Positions 28,115 through 37,396 are shown, counted from the first letter of the stretch. The stretch is 64,000 nt of DNA from Sphingomonas sp. JC676 (GCF_014489075.1 NZ_JACTGR010000002.1:124001-188000), one strand, 5' to 3'. Translations and numbers: made by a program. Notes: a model not told the origin generated them from the letters alone.

Positions 28115-29263
28115 GTGCCCGCATTGCCGCATATCTCGCGTCGCCACATGCTGGGCGGCGCGGCTCTAGTCGCGGCTACAGGCTTCCCGATGATCAATCT
28201 CGGGGCGTACCGGCTGTCCGCGGCCTCTCCCCGGACCTATTCGAAGCGCGCCGTCGATCTCGTCCGGTCCTCGCTCGTCATCGACATGCTCGAAGTGCTC
28301 AAGATCGACGATCGCCCGCAATTCTACGGCGCGGCGATGACCACCAAGGACGAAGCCGATTTCCGCGCGTGCGGCATCACGGGCTTCCACCATTCGGTCG
28401 GCATGGGCGGTCCCACCGCGCATGAGGACACGCTGGAATGGATCGCGCTCAGCCAGGGCTATATCGGCCGCGCGGCGCATCTGTTCACGCTGGTCGACAA
28501 GGCCGCCGATCTCGATCGCGCCAAGAAGCAGGGCAAGATCGCGATCATCCTCGGCCTGCAGAACAGCGAGCATTTCCGCACGCCAGCCGACGTGAAGCTG
28601 TTCTACCAGATCGGCCAGCGCGTCTCGCAGCTCACCTACAACAGCCAGAACCTGCTCGGCACGGGATCGACCGAGCGCGTCGACGGCGGCGTCACCGATT
28701 TCGGCGTGGAGATCATCAAGGCGATGAACCAAGTCGGCATGCTGGTCGACGTCTCGCATTGCGGCGCACGCACCACGCTCGACGCCATCGCGCTCTCGCC
28801 CAAGCCCATCGCGGTCACCCACAGCAATTGCCGGGCGTTGGTCGATCATCCCCGGCTCAAGAGCGACGAGGCGATCAGGGCGCTCGCGGCCAAGGGAGGC
28901 GTGATGGGGATCACCGGCGTGCGCATGTTCGTGAGCGCGAAGGAGCCCACCGGCATTCCGCAGATCGTCGATCATATCGACCATGTCGTGAAGCTGGTCG
29001 GCGTGGACCATGTCGGCATCGGCTCCGACGCCGATCTCAACGGCTATGAGGACATGCCGCCCGAAATGTATGCCCAGCTCAAGGCGGCATATAAAGCGAG
29101 CTACGCCTTCCGCGATAAGATCGACACCGATGGCTACGACCATCCGCAGAAGATCTACGATCTCACCGAAGAACTGATCCGGCGCAATTATTCCGACGCG
29201 AACATCGCCGCGATCCTGGGCGGAAACTTCCGTCGACTTCTGGCCAGCACATGGGGCGGCTGA
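28115..29263 (+). CDS. Exported M19 membrane dipeptidase-like enzyme
   Basis: 382 residues from a GTG with AGGGAGAAAGG upstream. A Tat-like leader (SRRHMLGGAAL) precedes the M19 barrel. The family's His motifs are VDVSHCG and VTHSNC, and the late Asp motif is GIGSDAD. The N-terminal zinc motif HxD is absent: the position reads VIDMLEVLK. M19 enzymes cleave dipeptides and tolerate a D-residue at the C-terminal side, which fits a D-Glu peptide pathway. It lies 26 bases before the TonB receptor. The missing ligand may mean a one-metal enzyme or a sub-clade with different chemistry. Confidence 0.9.
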   Translation: MPALPHISRRHMLGGAALVAATGFPMINLGAYRLSAASPRTYSKRAVDLVRSSLVIDMLEVLKIDDRPQFYGAAMTTKDEADFRACGITGFHHSVGMGGPTAHEDTLEWIALSQGYIGRAAHLFTLVDKAADLDRAKKQGKIAIILGLQNSEHFRTPADVKLFYQIGQRVSQLTYNSQNLLGTGSTERVDGGVTDFGVEIIKAMNQVGMLVDVSHCGARTTLDAIALSPKPIAVTHSNCRALVDHPRLKSDEAIRALAAKGGVMGITGVRMFVSAKEPTGIPQIVDHIDHVVKLVGVDHVGIGSDADLNGYEDMPPEMYAQLKAAYKASYAFRDKIDTDGYDHPQKIYDLTEELIRRNYSDANIAAILGGNFRRLLASTWGG

Positions 29264-29289
29264 CAACCACGAAAATGGGGGACTATTCG

Positions 29290-31494
29290 ATGCGCAACCT
29301 CGACCTTGGCATTCGCACTTTCCTCGCGCTTTCCAGCGCCGCCGGAGCCCTCGCCTTCTCCACGGCGGCGATGGCGCAGGAAACGACCGTGACCGATGAG
29401 AAGGGCATCGTCGTCACTGCCCAGAAGCGCGAGGAGAACCTCCAGGACGTGCCGATCTCGATCAGCGTCGTCGGGGGCGAGACGCTGCGCGACCAGGGCG
29501 CCAGCTCACTCGTCGATTATGGCTCCTACGTCCCGGGCCTGCAGGTCACCAACAGCGGCACGCCCGGCCAGACCACGATCACGCTGCGCGGCGTCGCCCC
29601 GCTCACCGCCAGCCAGACGGTCGGCATCTATCTCGACGATGCGCCGGTGGGATCGAGCAGCATCTACAATCGCGGCGGGCAATTCTCGCTCGATCTGCTG
29701 CCCTACGACATCCAGCGCGTCGAGGTTCTGCGCGGCCCGCAGGGCACGCTCTACGGCGCCAGCTCGATCGGCGGTCTGCTCAAATATGTCACCGTCCAGC
29801 CCAGCACGACCGTCTTCAGCGTGCGCGGCGGGGTCGAGATCTTCGGCATCGACGGCGCCGGCGATCCCGGCTGGGCGGGCCAGACCATGTTCAACGCACC
29901 GCTCGTCGAGGGCAAGCTCGGCGTCACCGGCAGCTTTGCCTGGCGCAAGACCCCCGGCTTCGTGAACAGCGTCAACAATGCGTCGCTGAAGGACCAGAAC
30001 GACTATGAGCAGAAGGGCGGCCGCGTCAGCCTGCTCTGGCAGCCGAGCGAGCGGTTCAGCGCCAAGCTCAGTGCGCTCTGGCAGGCGGTCGACAGCGAAG
30101 GCAACGGCCTCTACGCTGCGGACCTGACCGGCCGGAAGCTCGGCGACGGCTCGTCCTACAACAATTATGTCCGCGAGCCCTTCAGCACCGATCTCCAATA
30201 TTATGCCGCGACGCTCGACTATGATTTCGGCGGCGTCACCGCGACCTCGGCCAGCACCTACAGCGTGGGCAACGCCACCCAGGTCCAGGACGGCAGCTAT
30301 GCGTTCGGCGTGCTGTTCCCGCTGCTCACCGGCGGCGCGATCCCCCCCGGCATCACGCCGTTCACGATCAAGCTCGGACACAAGAAATACACGCAGGAAG
30401 TACGCCTCGCCTCACCGAGCGGCGGCCGCTTCGAATGGCTGATCGGCGGCTTCTATACCCATGAGAAAAGCAGCAACAGCCAGCTCGTCCGCTCGTTCGA
30501 CATGGCTGGCAATCCGATCGCCGCGCTCGATCCGCTGGCGATCGTCGCCCTCCCCGCGACCTATCAGGAATATGCGGCATTCGCGAACGCGACCTTCCGC
30601 ATCACCAGCCGGATCGACCTGACCGGCGGCGTCCGCTGGGCACGCAACGACCAGACCTTCCGCCAGATCAGCGAGGGTGCGATCGTCCCCTCTGCCAACG
30701 ATCCCGGCAAGTCGAGCGAGAGCGTGTTCACCTACAGCGTCAGCCCGCAATTCCACATCAATGACGACGCGATGGTCTATGCCCGCGTCGCCAGCGGCTA
30801 TCGCCCGGGCGGGCCGAACGTGATCGTGCCCAACGTGCCGCCCAGCGTCGGCTCGGACACGCTCACCAATTACGAGATCGGCCTCAAGGCGGACCTGATG
30901 GACCGCATGGTCTCGATCGATGTCGCCGCCTTCTACATGGACTGGAAGGACATCCAGGTCACCCGCAGCTTCGGCGGCATCGCCGGCCAGGCGAATGGCG
31001 GCGCGGCGGTCAGCCAAGGCGTCGAAGGATCGCTCTCGGTGCGGCCGGTGCGCGGCCTGACGATCGCGCTCACCGCCTCCTATACCGACGCCACGCTCGC
31101 CGAGGACGTGCCCGATATCAGCGGGCAGGACGGCGACCAGCTTCCCGCCGTGCCCAAGTTCAGCGGCTCGGCACGCCTCGACTATCATTTCGACCTGAAG
31201 GGCAGCACGTCGGCCGATCTCGGCATCGGCGTGCGCCATGCCAGCAGCCGCCTGTCGCTGGTCGAGAGCGACCCGCTCGTCGCGCGCGCCAGACCGTACA
31301 CCGCGGTCGACGTGAACTTGGGCGTCAATCTCGACAAGAACTGGACGCTGCGCGCTTATGCCCGCAACCTGCTCAACGACGACGGCGAGATGAGCCGCTC
31401 CACCCTCGCGGACGGGCTCAACCAGCCCAGCTTCTTCGCCATTTCGCCGCTCCAGCCCCGCACCATCGGCCTCGCCGCCGAACTCGCCTTTTGA
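29290..31494 (+). CDS. TonB-dependent outer-membrane receptor
   Basis: 734 residues with a signal peptide (cleavage near AAMAQ), a plug domain (QKREENLQDVPISISVV onward, about 40-155) and a 22-strand barrel ending in AELAF. The ATG at 29290 is chosen over two earlier in-frame ATGs because GGGGGA lies seven bases upstream and the leader begins there. It has no N-terminal signalling domain. Lying between a dipeptidase and the D-Glu acetyltransferase, it most likely imports peptides or peptidoglycan fragments rather than iron. Confidence 0.93.
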   Translation: MRNLDLGIRTFLALSSAAGALAFSTAAMAQETTVTDEKGIVVTAQKREENLQDVPISISVVGGETLRDQGASSLVDYGSYVPGLQVTNSGTPGQTTITLRGVAPLTASQTVGIYLDDAPVGSSSIYNRGGQFSLDLLPYDIQRVEVLRGPQGTLYGASSIGGLLKYVTVQPSTTVFSVRGGVEIFGIDGAGDPGWAGQTMFNAPLVEGKLGVTGSFAWRKTPGFVNSVNNASLKDQNDYEQKGGRVSLLWQPSERFSAKLSALWQAVDSEGNGLYAADLTGRKLGDGSSYNNYVREPFSTDLQYYAATLDYDFGGVTATSASTYSVGNATQVQDGSYAFGVLFPLLTGGAIPPGITPFTIKLGHKKYTQEVRLASPSGGRFEWLIGGFYTHEKSSNSQLVRSFDMAGNPIAALDPLAIVALPATYQEYAAFANATFRITSRIDLTGGVRWARNDQTFRQISEGAIVPSANDPGKSSESVFTYSVSPQFHINDDAMVYARVASGYRPGGPNVIVPNVPPSVGSDTLTNYEIGLKADLMDRMVSIDVAAFYMDWKDIQVTRSFGGIAGQANGGAAVSQGVEGSLSVRPVRGLTIALTASYTDATLAEDVPDISGQDGDQLPAVPKFSGSARLDYHFDLKGSTSADLGIGVRHASSRLSLVESDPLVARARPYTAVDVNLGVNLDKNWTLRAYARNLLNDDGEMSRSTLADGLNQPSFFAISPLQPRTIGLAAELAF

Positions 31495-31509
31495 CGCCCG
31501 GAACCCCTG

Positions 31510-32547
31510 ATGAACGCTCCCTTCGGTCACGCGACCGGCGCGCTGGCGCTGCCCCAGCCCTATCTCCTCTTTCTGGGGGACACGACCGAGCCGGGCTTTG
31601 CCAAGACCGCGTTCGGGCTGCGCGACTGGGCGGGCGAGAAGTGCGTCGGCGAGTTCGCGTGCGGTGCCACCGTAACCACCGGCCTGCCACGGCTCACCCC
31701 TGTCGAAGCCGTGGCGAAGGGCGCCCGCGCGCTCGTCATCGGCGTCGCCAATAGCGGCGGCATGATCCCGCCCAGCTGGCGCGCCTCTCTGGTCGAGGCG
31801 CTCGAGGCCGGGCTCGACATCGTCAGCGGTATGCATGTTCGCCTCGCCGACGTGCCCGAGCTCAACGAGACCGCGACATTGCTAGGCCGGCGGCTGATCG
31901 ACATCCGTACGCCCCCCGCCGAGATCCCGATCGGCACCGGACGCAAGCGCAGCGGCAAAAGGCTGCTCACCGTCGGCACCGACTGCGCTTTGGGCAAGAA
32001 ATACACCGCGCTGGCGCTTGCCCGCGGCTTTGCCCAGAAGGGCGTGGATGTGGATTTCCGCGCCACCGGCCAGACCGGGATCATGATCGCCGGCGGGGGC
32101 ATGCCGATGGACGCCGTGATCTCGGATTTCGAGGCGGGCGCCGCCGAGATCCTCTCGCCGGATGCCGCGCCCGATCATTGGGACGTGATCGAAGGCCAGG
32201 GCTCGCTCGCCCATCCCGGCTTCGCCGCGGTGTCGCTCGGCCTGCTCCATGGCAGCCAGCCCGACGTGATCGTGGTCTGCCACCAGCCCGACCGCATCGA
32301 TGTGCTCGGCACGCCCGGCTACAAGGTGCCGAGCGTCGAGGAGATGATCGCGCTGACCTTGATGCTCGGCAAGCGCACCAACCCGGCGATCGCGTGCAAG
32401 GGCGTCAGCTTCAACACCGCCAATTTCGGCGAGATCGAGGCGCTCGACCTGATGGCGCGCGAGAGCGAGCGGCTGGGGCTCCCCGTTGCCGATCCGATGC
32501 GCGGCGGCGCGGCGTTCGAGCGGCTCGTCGACAGCTGCCTCGCATGA
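31510..32547 (+). CDS. dgcN: DgcN-family D-glutamate N-acetyltransferase (DUF1611)
   Basis: 345 residues with no leader. A Rossmann-like N-terminal domain is followed by a P-loop-like region, VGTDCALGKKYTALAL (about 154-169), and a C-terminal domain ending in PVADPMRGGAA, the full DUF1611 plan. Characterised DgcN acetylates D-glutamate, giving N-acetyl-D-Glu that DgcA racemises to the L-form. The enolase-superfamily gene at 26816 can fill the DgcA role. It starts 15 bases after the receptor and overlaps the transporter in an ATGA junction. Confidence 0.82.
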   Translation: MNAPFGHATGALALPQPYLLFLGDTTEPGFAKTAFGLRDWAGEKCVGEFACGATVTTGLPRLTPVEAVAKGARALVIGVANSGGMIPPSWRASLVEALEAGLDIVSGMHVRLADVPELNETATLLGRRLIDIRTPPAEIPIGTGRKRSGKRLLTVGTDCALGKKYTALALARGFAQKGVDVDFRATGQTGIMIAGGGMPMDAVISDFEAGAAEILSPDAAPDHWDVIEGQGSLAHPGFAAVSLGLLHGSQPDVIVVCHQPDRIDVLGTPGYKVPSVEEMIALTLMLGKRTNPAIACKGVSFNTANFGEIEALDLMARESERLGLPVADPMRGGAAFERLVDSCLA

Positions 32548-33665
32548 GCGGACCGGCAGCACCGGGATCGAGCTGGTTCCAGCGCTTCCTGCTGCCGGGC
32601 TTCGCATTCAAGGCGGTGGTGATCGGCGGCGGCTATGCCACGGGCCGCGAACTCGCCGAGTTCTTCCTCCCTGCAGGACCCTGGGGCGGCGTCGCGGCGA
32701 TGCTGCTCGCGATGGGGATCTGGTCTTTGGTCTGCGCCGTCACCTTCGCCTTTGCCCGCGCGACCAACGCCTATGACTATCGCAGCTTCTTCGAACGGCT
32801 GCTCGGCCCCGGCTGGGTGGCGTTCGAGATTGCGTACATCCTCTTCGTCGTGCTGATCCTGTCGGTGTTCGGCGCGGCGGCGGGCGCGATCGGCGCGGCG
32901 ACGCTCGGCCTGCCGCCGCTCGTCGGTACACTCGCGCTCGCGGTGGCGATCGCCGCCTTCGCGACCTTCGGCAACGCCTCGGTCGAGCGGCTGTTCAAGT
33001 ACGTCTCGTTCCTGCTCTACGGCGTCTATGCCCTGTTCGTCATTCTGGCGCTCACCCGCTTCGGCGACCGCATCTCGGCCGCCTTCGCCATGCCCGCGCC
33101 GGCCGAGGGCTGGGCGCTCGGCGGCATCACCTATGCGAGCTACAATATCGTCGGCGCGGTGGTGATCCTGCCGGTGATCCGCCACCTCACCAGCCAGCGC
33201 GACGCGGTGATCTCCGGGCTGATCGCGGGGCCGCTGGCGATGCTCCCGGCGGTGCTGTTTTTCACGTGCATGGTCGGCTTCTACCCCGCCATCGCCGCCG
33301 AGACTTTGCCGTCGGACTTCCTGCTCCAGCAGCTCCACATCCCGCTGTTCCATCTGCTCTTCCAGCTGATGATTTTCTGCGCGCTGCTCGAGAGCGGCAC
33401 CGGATCGGTCCATGCGATCAACGAGCGGATCGCCGCGGTCTGGCGCGCGCGGCGCGGGGTCGACCTGTCGCCCCGCGCGCGCGCCGGCATCGCCGCGACA
33501 CTGCTGATCGGCTGCATCTTCGTCGCCGATCGGGTGGGGCTGGTCGCGTTGATCGGCAGCGGATACCGTATCCTCGCTTATGCGCTCCTCGCGCTCTATG
33601 TCATCCCGCTGCTGACCGTCGGAGTGTTCCGGCTCGTCCAAAGGAGGCCTGTACCCGCTCTATGA
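32544..33665 (+). CDS. YkvI-family multi-pass transporter (APC-like)
   Basis: 373 residues with about 10 transmembrane helices. The start FKAVVIGGGYATGRELAEFF is characteristic of the uncharacterised YkvI-like membrane proteins, distantly related to amino-acid/polyamine transporters. Its ATG overlaps the dgcN stop (ATGA) and its own stop overlaps the lipoprotein dipeptidase start (ATGA), so all three are coupled. An amino acid or dipeptide is therefore the likely cargo, perhaps D-Glu itself. No direct biochemical evidence for the family is known to me. Confidence 0.82.
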   Translation: MSGPAAPGSSWFQRFLLPGFAFKAVVIGGGYATGRELAEFFLPAGPWGGVAAMLLAMGIWSLVCAVTFAFARATNAYDYRSFFERLLGPGWVAFEIAYILFVVLILSVFGAAAGAIGAATLGLPPLVGTLALAVAIAAFATFGNASVERLFKYVSFLLYGVYALFVILALTRFGDRISAAFAMPAPAEGWALGGITYASYNIVGAVVILPVIRHLTSQRDAVISGLIAGPLAMLPAVLFFTCMVGFYPAIAAETLPSDFLLQQLHIPLFHLLFQLMIFCALLESGTGSVHAINERIAAVWRARRGVDLSPRARAGIAATLLIGCIFVADRVGLVALIGSGYRILAYALLALYVIPLLTVGVFRLVQRRPVPAL

Positions 33666-34843
33666 AACCGCTCCTTCTCGCCGCGCTTCTCGCGACCTCC
33701 GCCTGCACCATGACGCACAAGGAGCCGCTCAGCGACATGGCGCTCCACCAGAAGCTGCTGACGCTCGACACCCATCTCGATACCCCGCTCCACTTCTCGA
33801 GGGCTGGCTGGAGCTTCGGCGATCGCCACAGCTACGAGACCGATCTGGTCCAGGTCGATCTCGGCCGGATGGACGCCGGCGATCTCGATGGCGGTTTCTT
33901 CGTGATCTACACCGGCCAGGGCCCGCTCACGCCGCAGGGCTATGCCGACGCCAAAGCCGCCGCGTTCAAGCGCTTGGGCGAAATCGAGACGACGCTCGCC
34001 AAATTCCCGGACCGCATCGCACTCGCCACCAAGGCCAGCGACGCCGCCCGGCTCGATCACGCGGGCAAGCGCTTCGCCTATATCAGCATCGAGAACAGCT
34101 ATCCGCTGGGCGAGGACCTGTCACTGCTCGGCGAATTCTACAAGCGCGGCGTCCGCCTCGCCGGACCCATCCACTTCAAGAACAACCAGTTTGGCGATTC
34201 CGCGACCGACAAGCCCCAATATAACGGCCTGAGCCCGCTCGGCCGGCAATGGGTCAAAGAGATGAACCGGCTCGGCATGGTGATCGACGCCAGCCATTCC
34301 GCGGATTCGGTGCTCGATCAGATGATCGAGCTCTCCACCACGCCGATCCTGCTCTCGCATTCCGGCCCGCGCGCGATGTGGAACCATCCGCGCAACCTGG
34401 ACGACGAACATATCCGCAAGCTCGCCGCGTCCGGCGGCGCGATCTGCATGAACAGCGCCTATCTCTCCGAGATGCGCTCCTCGCCCGAACGCAATGCACT
34501 GCCTGATGTCGAACAGTTGAGCAAAATGACGCCCGCCGAACAGGCCAAGCTGACCGCGGATACCCGCACGCTCGATCGCACCTCTCCGGTCCAGACCGCC
34601 GATTTCGAGACCTATATGCGCGGGCTTCTGCACCTGATCCAGGTCGCCGGCGTCGACCATGTCTGCTTCGGCGCGGACTGGGATGGCGGTGGCGGCGTCA
34701 AGGGCTTCGAAGATATCGACTCGCTGCCCAAGGTCACTGCGCGGCTGCGCGCTGCCGGCTTTAGCGAAGCCGATATGCAGAAGATGTGGAGCGGCAACGT
34801 GCTGCGCATCCTGCGCATCGCCGAGGAGAAGAAGGGCCGCTGA
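33662..34843 (+). CDS. Lipoprotein M19 dipeptidase
   Basis: 393 residues with a lipoprotein leader ending TSAC (Cys about 15). The M19 barrel has the complete metal set: HLD in LDTHLDTPL, Glu in ISIENS, His in DASHSA and LSHSG, and Asp in GADWDGGG. Unlike its paralogue at 28115 it has the N-terminal HxD. It would cleave dipeptides, including those with C-terminal D-residues, in the periplasm. The ATG overlaps the transporter stop, and an AAGGAGG lies 13-20 bases upstream within that gene. Confidence 0.92.
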   Translation: MKPLLLAALLATSACTMTHKEPLSDMALHQKLLTLDTHLDTPLHFSRAGWSFGDRHSYETDLVQVDLGRMDAGDLDGGFFVIYTGQGPLTPQGYADAKAAAFKRLGEIETTLAKFPDRIALATKASDAARLDHAGKRFAYISIENSYPLGEDLSLLGEFYKRGVRLAGPIHFKNNQFGDSATDKPQYNGLSPLGRQWVKEMNRLGMVIDASHSADSVLDQMIELSTTPILLSHSGPRAMWNHPRNLDDEHIRKLAASGGAICMNSAYLSEMRSSPERNALPDVEQLSKMTPAEQAKLTADTRTLDRTSPVQTADFETYMRGLLHLIQVAGVDHVCFGADWDGGGGVKGFEDIDSLPKVTARLRAAGFSEADMQKMWSGNVLRILRIAEEKKGR

Positions 34844-34854
34844 CAGCCTAGATC

Positions 34855-34876
34855 TTCCCCGAGCGAGCTCGGGGAG
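34855..34876. terminator. Bidirectional terminator-like hairpin
   Basis: Inverted repeat TCCCCGAG / CTCGGGGA (34856-34863 / 34868-34875) with loop CGAG, followed by GAATTTA. It lies between the stops of the convergent lipoprotein dipeptidase and CPBP genes, so it likely ends both transcripts. Confidence 0.6.
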
Positions 34877-34879
34877 AAT

Positions 34880-35740
34880 TTAGACGGCTGCTACCGCTTC
34901 CTTCCGCTTCATCCAGAACCAGGTCGCGACCAACACCAAGGCGGCCGGCACCGCCACGCCGAACTCGCCGATGGCATAGGGCGTCGCGGCGCCGCGCGCG
35001 CCGGTCAGCGGCGTGAACACCGCCTGGACGAAGATGTTGTGGCTCGCGTGGAAGATCGCGCATGGCCAGACGCTGTTCGAGCGCATCCGCAGCCAGGTGA
35101 GGATCACGCTGATGCTCAGCACCAGCACCGCGAAGCACGGCACCGACACCCACCAAGGCGTGCCCTGATTGTAGCTGCCGAACAGCAGCAGCGGCAAATG
35201 CCACGCCGTCCAGATCACGCCAACGACCAAGGCCGTGCCGGTGAACCCCAGCGCGCCCATCATCCGGGGCGCAAGCAGCCCGCGCCAGCCCAGTTCCTCG
35301 CCCAGTCCGCCGGTCAGCGCGATCACGAAGCCCGACGTCGCCATCAGCGCGAAATAGCCGAGGATGACGAGCGCGGGTGCCGTGTCCTTCCAGCCCAATG
35401 TGTCCGCCAGCGCGGCGACATTCGCCTGGTCGGCGAAGCCGCCAAACCCCAGGATCCACACCGCGGCATAGGCGACAAGCGTGTAGCCGAGCGGTACCAG
35501 ATACCCGGTCAGCGCCCAGCGTCCCTCCCCCCAGCCGAGACCTAGCGAGGCCATGTCGAGCCCGCGCAGTCGCACCGTCAGCAGCGCCGCCACGCCCGGC
35601 GTCCACATCAGCCCGGTGACATAATAGCGCCCCGCCGGCGCCGCGCCGGTGCTCAGGATCAGCGCGTAGAAGATGCAGCTGATCGCGATCGCCAACCCCA
35701 GGAATGTGCCCACATCTCCCCAACGCTCGTGATCGCGCAT
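34880..35740 (-). CDS. CPBP-family intramembrane protein
   Basis: 286 residues with about seven transmembrane helices. The CPBP (Abi/CAAX-protease-like) active-site motifs are present: EELGWRG, WxxxH as WTAWH, and HxxxN as HASHN. Members cleave or bind peptides inside the membrane. The start at 35740 has GGGGAGGACG directly upstream; longer frames lack a ribosome site. It is divergent from the DUF885 peptidase, and the gap contains the motif shared with the XRE-cupin promoters. A role in peptide processing is inferred from this context. Confidence 0.88.
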   Translation of the reverse strand: MRDHERWGDVGTFLGLAIAISCIFYALILSTGAAPAGRYYVTGLMWTPGVAALLTVRLRGLDMASLGLGWGEGRWALTGYLVPLGYTLVAYAAVWILGFGGFADQANVAALADTLGWKDTAPALVILGYFALMATSGFVIALTGGLGEELGWRGLLAPRMMGALGFTGTALVVGVIWTAWHLPLLLFGSYNQGTPWWVSVPCFAVLVLSISVILTWLRMRSNSVWPCAIFHASHNIFVQAVFTPLTGARGAATPYAIGEFGVAVPAALVLVATWFWMKRKEAVAAV

Positions 35741-35786
35741 CGCCGTCCTCCCCTGATGTACAGCCATGCTATGGCTGGGCCGAGTA

Positions 35787-35802
35787 TTTTCCAATCAGAA
35801 AA
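35787..35802 (-). promoter_or_regulatory. Third copy of the XRE-cupin-locus motif
   Basis: Read on the minus strand: TTTTCTGATTGGAAAA, an almost perfect palindrome, preceded by CTACAA where the other two sites have TTGACAA. It aligns with 24697-24712 and 28056-28071. It is placed to act on the CPBP gene (start 35740) and perhaps on the divergent peptidase (start 35872). Confidence 0.5.
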
Positions 35803-35871
35803 TTGTAGCGTGATCTGAAAGTAAGAAACTCCCTCGACGCGGCTCCACCAAAGCCGCTACCTCTGCCGGCG

Positions 35872-37359
35872 ATGATCTCCCGCCGACACATGCTCTCGGC
35901 CGCGAGCGCCGCTCTCGCCGTCCGGAGCCTACCTGCATTCGCCCGGCCGCAAGCCGGTGACGCAGAACTCCGCATTATCCTCGATCGCGCGGCCAAGGGC
36001 TCGCCGGAACAAGCGCTCCGCGACCTCGCCACGATCGACATGCACGACCTGTCACCCTCGGCACGGCTCGATCTGGTGACGGCGCGCTCCGGCCTGGCCA
36101 TCGACGCCGAATTGCTGCGCCGCTTTCCCTTTGGCCGCTTCGGCCGCCCCTATCGCGTCACGCCGCTCGCGGGCGCCTGGATCAAGCACAATGATGCCGC
36201 CGCGATCGATGCCGACACCATCGCGATCCAGCAGGATGCCATGGCAGGCGCCGGCCTTCCCGCCGGACTGCTCGCCCGCACCATCGCCGCGATCGAAGCC
36301 GTTCGCGCATCCACCAGCGGACCCATTGCCTCGGCTCTCGGTCGCCAGCTCGCAGCGCTGCGCGACCAGTCCGCCGCCGCGCCACCGCCCGGCGTAGGCC
36401 GCATTCCCGACGGCGGCGCTTATTATGCGCTGCTGCTCAGGCGCATCACCGGCGACGATGCCAATCCCGCCTCCGCCGAGCGCCGCTTCGAACAGGAACG
36501 CCGCCGCCTGAGCGCCCGCGCCGATGCGCTTCTGTCGAAGCTCGGCCACAAGCGCGGCTCGCTCGGCGCGCGCTACTCGGCTTTGTGGCGCGATCCGCGC
36601 TGGCTCTACAGCGACGACGATGCCGGCCGCGACCGCGCCGTGGCAGACATGAACCGCGCGCTCGACGCCGCCCGCCGCCGTCTGCCGGCACAATTCGCCG
36701 CCTGGCCGCCCCGCTCGCTTGACGTCGGCGCCCGGCGAATGTCCCGCGCCGACGAGGCGGCCGGCCGCAGCGGCTATCGCGAGCTGCCCACCGTAACGCG
36801 CTCGGGCGCCTATTATGTCGACCTCAAGGACATTGCCCGCCGCCCGGCCTGGACGCTCCCCGGCGTGGTCCATCACGAGCTGCTCCCCGGCCATATGATC
36901 CAGCTGCCGATCGAGGCGGATGCCGGCCAGCATTCGCTGCGCCTCGATTATACACCCGCCTTCCCCGAAGGCTGGGCGATCTATGCCGAGCAGATGGCGG
37001 CCGCCGACGGTAGTTTTGCCGGCGATCCGCTGGCCGAGCTCGGCCATATCCACTGGATGCTGTTCCGCAGCTGCCGCGCGCTCGCCGATATCGGCATCCA
37101 CCTCCATGGCTGGTCGCTCGAGCAGGCGCATGCCCGGCTGGTCGAATGGCAGGGCGAGCCCGGCTATTTCGCCCCTTTCCCGCTTGAGCTCGACCGCATC
37201 GCCGCCGAGCCCGCCAGCCGCGCCGCGGAAGCGTTCGTGTGGCTCACAGTCGCCGATCTTGCCCGGGGCCGCGAACGCAAGGCGTTCCACCGCATCGTCC
37301 TGGCCGACGGGCGCAAGCGCACCGACGAGCTTCGCCGCCTGGTCACGGGGAGGAAATGA
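35872..37359 (+). CDS. Exported DUF885 metallopeptidase-like protein
   Basis: 495 residues with a Tat-like leader (SRRHMLSAASA, cleavage near FARPQ). A DUF885 domain fills the rest, with the zinc motif HELLPGH and a downstream Glu in EGWAIYAEQM, the normal HExxPGH layout of this family. Such proteins are predicted carboxypeptidases acting in the periplasm. It is divergent from the CPBP gene and likely shares its regulation with the peptide locus. It ends 82 bases before GH31, with a LacI-type operator in between, so GH31 is a separate unit. Confidence 0.88.
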   Translation: MISRRHMLSAASAALAVRSLPAFARPQAGDAELRIILDRAAKGSPEQALRDLATIDMHDLSPSARLDLVTARSGLAIDAELLRRFPFGRFGRPYRVTPLAGAWIKHNDAAAIDADTIAIQQDAMAGAGLPAGLLARTIAAIEAVRASTSGPIASALGRQLAALRDQSAAAPPPGVGRIPDGGAYYALLLRRITGDDANPASAERRFEQERRRLSARADALLSKLGHKRGSLGARYSALWRDPRWLYSDDDAGRDRAVADMNRALDAARRRLPAQFAAWPPRSLDVGARRMSRADEAAGRSGYRELPTVTRSGAYYVDLKDIARRPAWTLPGVVHHELLPGHMIQLPIEADAGQHSLRLDYTPAFPEGWAIYAEQMAAADGSFAGDPLAELGHIHWMLFRSCRALADIGIHLHGWSLEQAHARLVEWQGEPGYFAPFPLELDRIAAEPASRAAEAFVWLTVADLARGRERKAFHRIVLADGRKRTDELRRLVTGRK

Positions 37360-37396
37360 GGCGTTTCGCTCTTGCGGCGCGGCGGCTATTTCCCGA

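Noticed and set aside
36887..36907. Non-standard zinc motif HELLPGH in the DUF885 protein
   Set aside because: HExxPGH is the normal form for this family, so nothing is missing.
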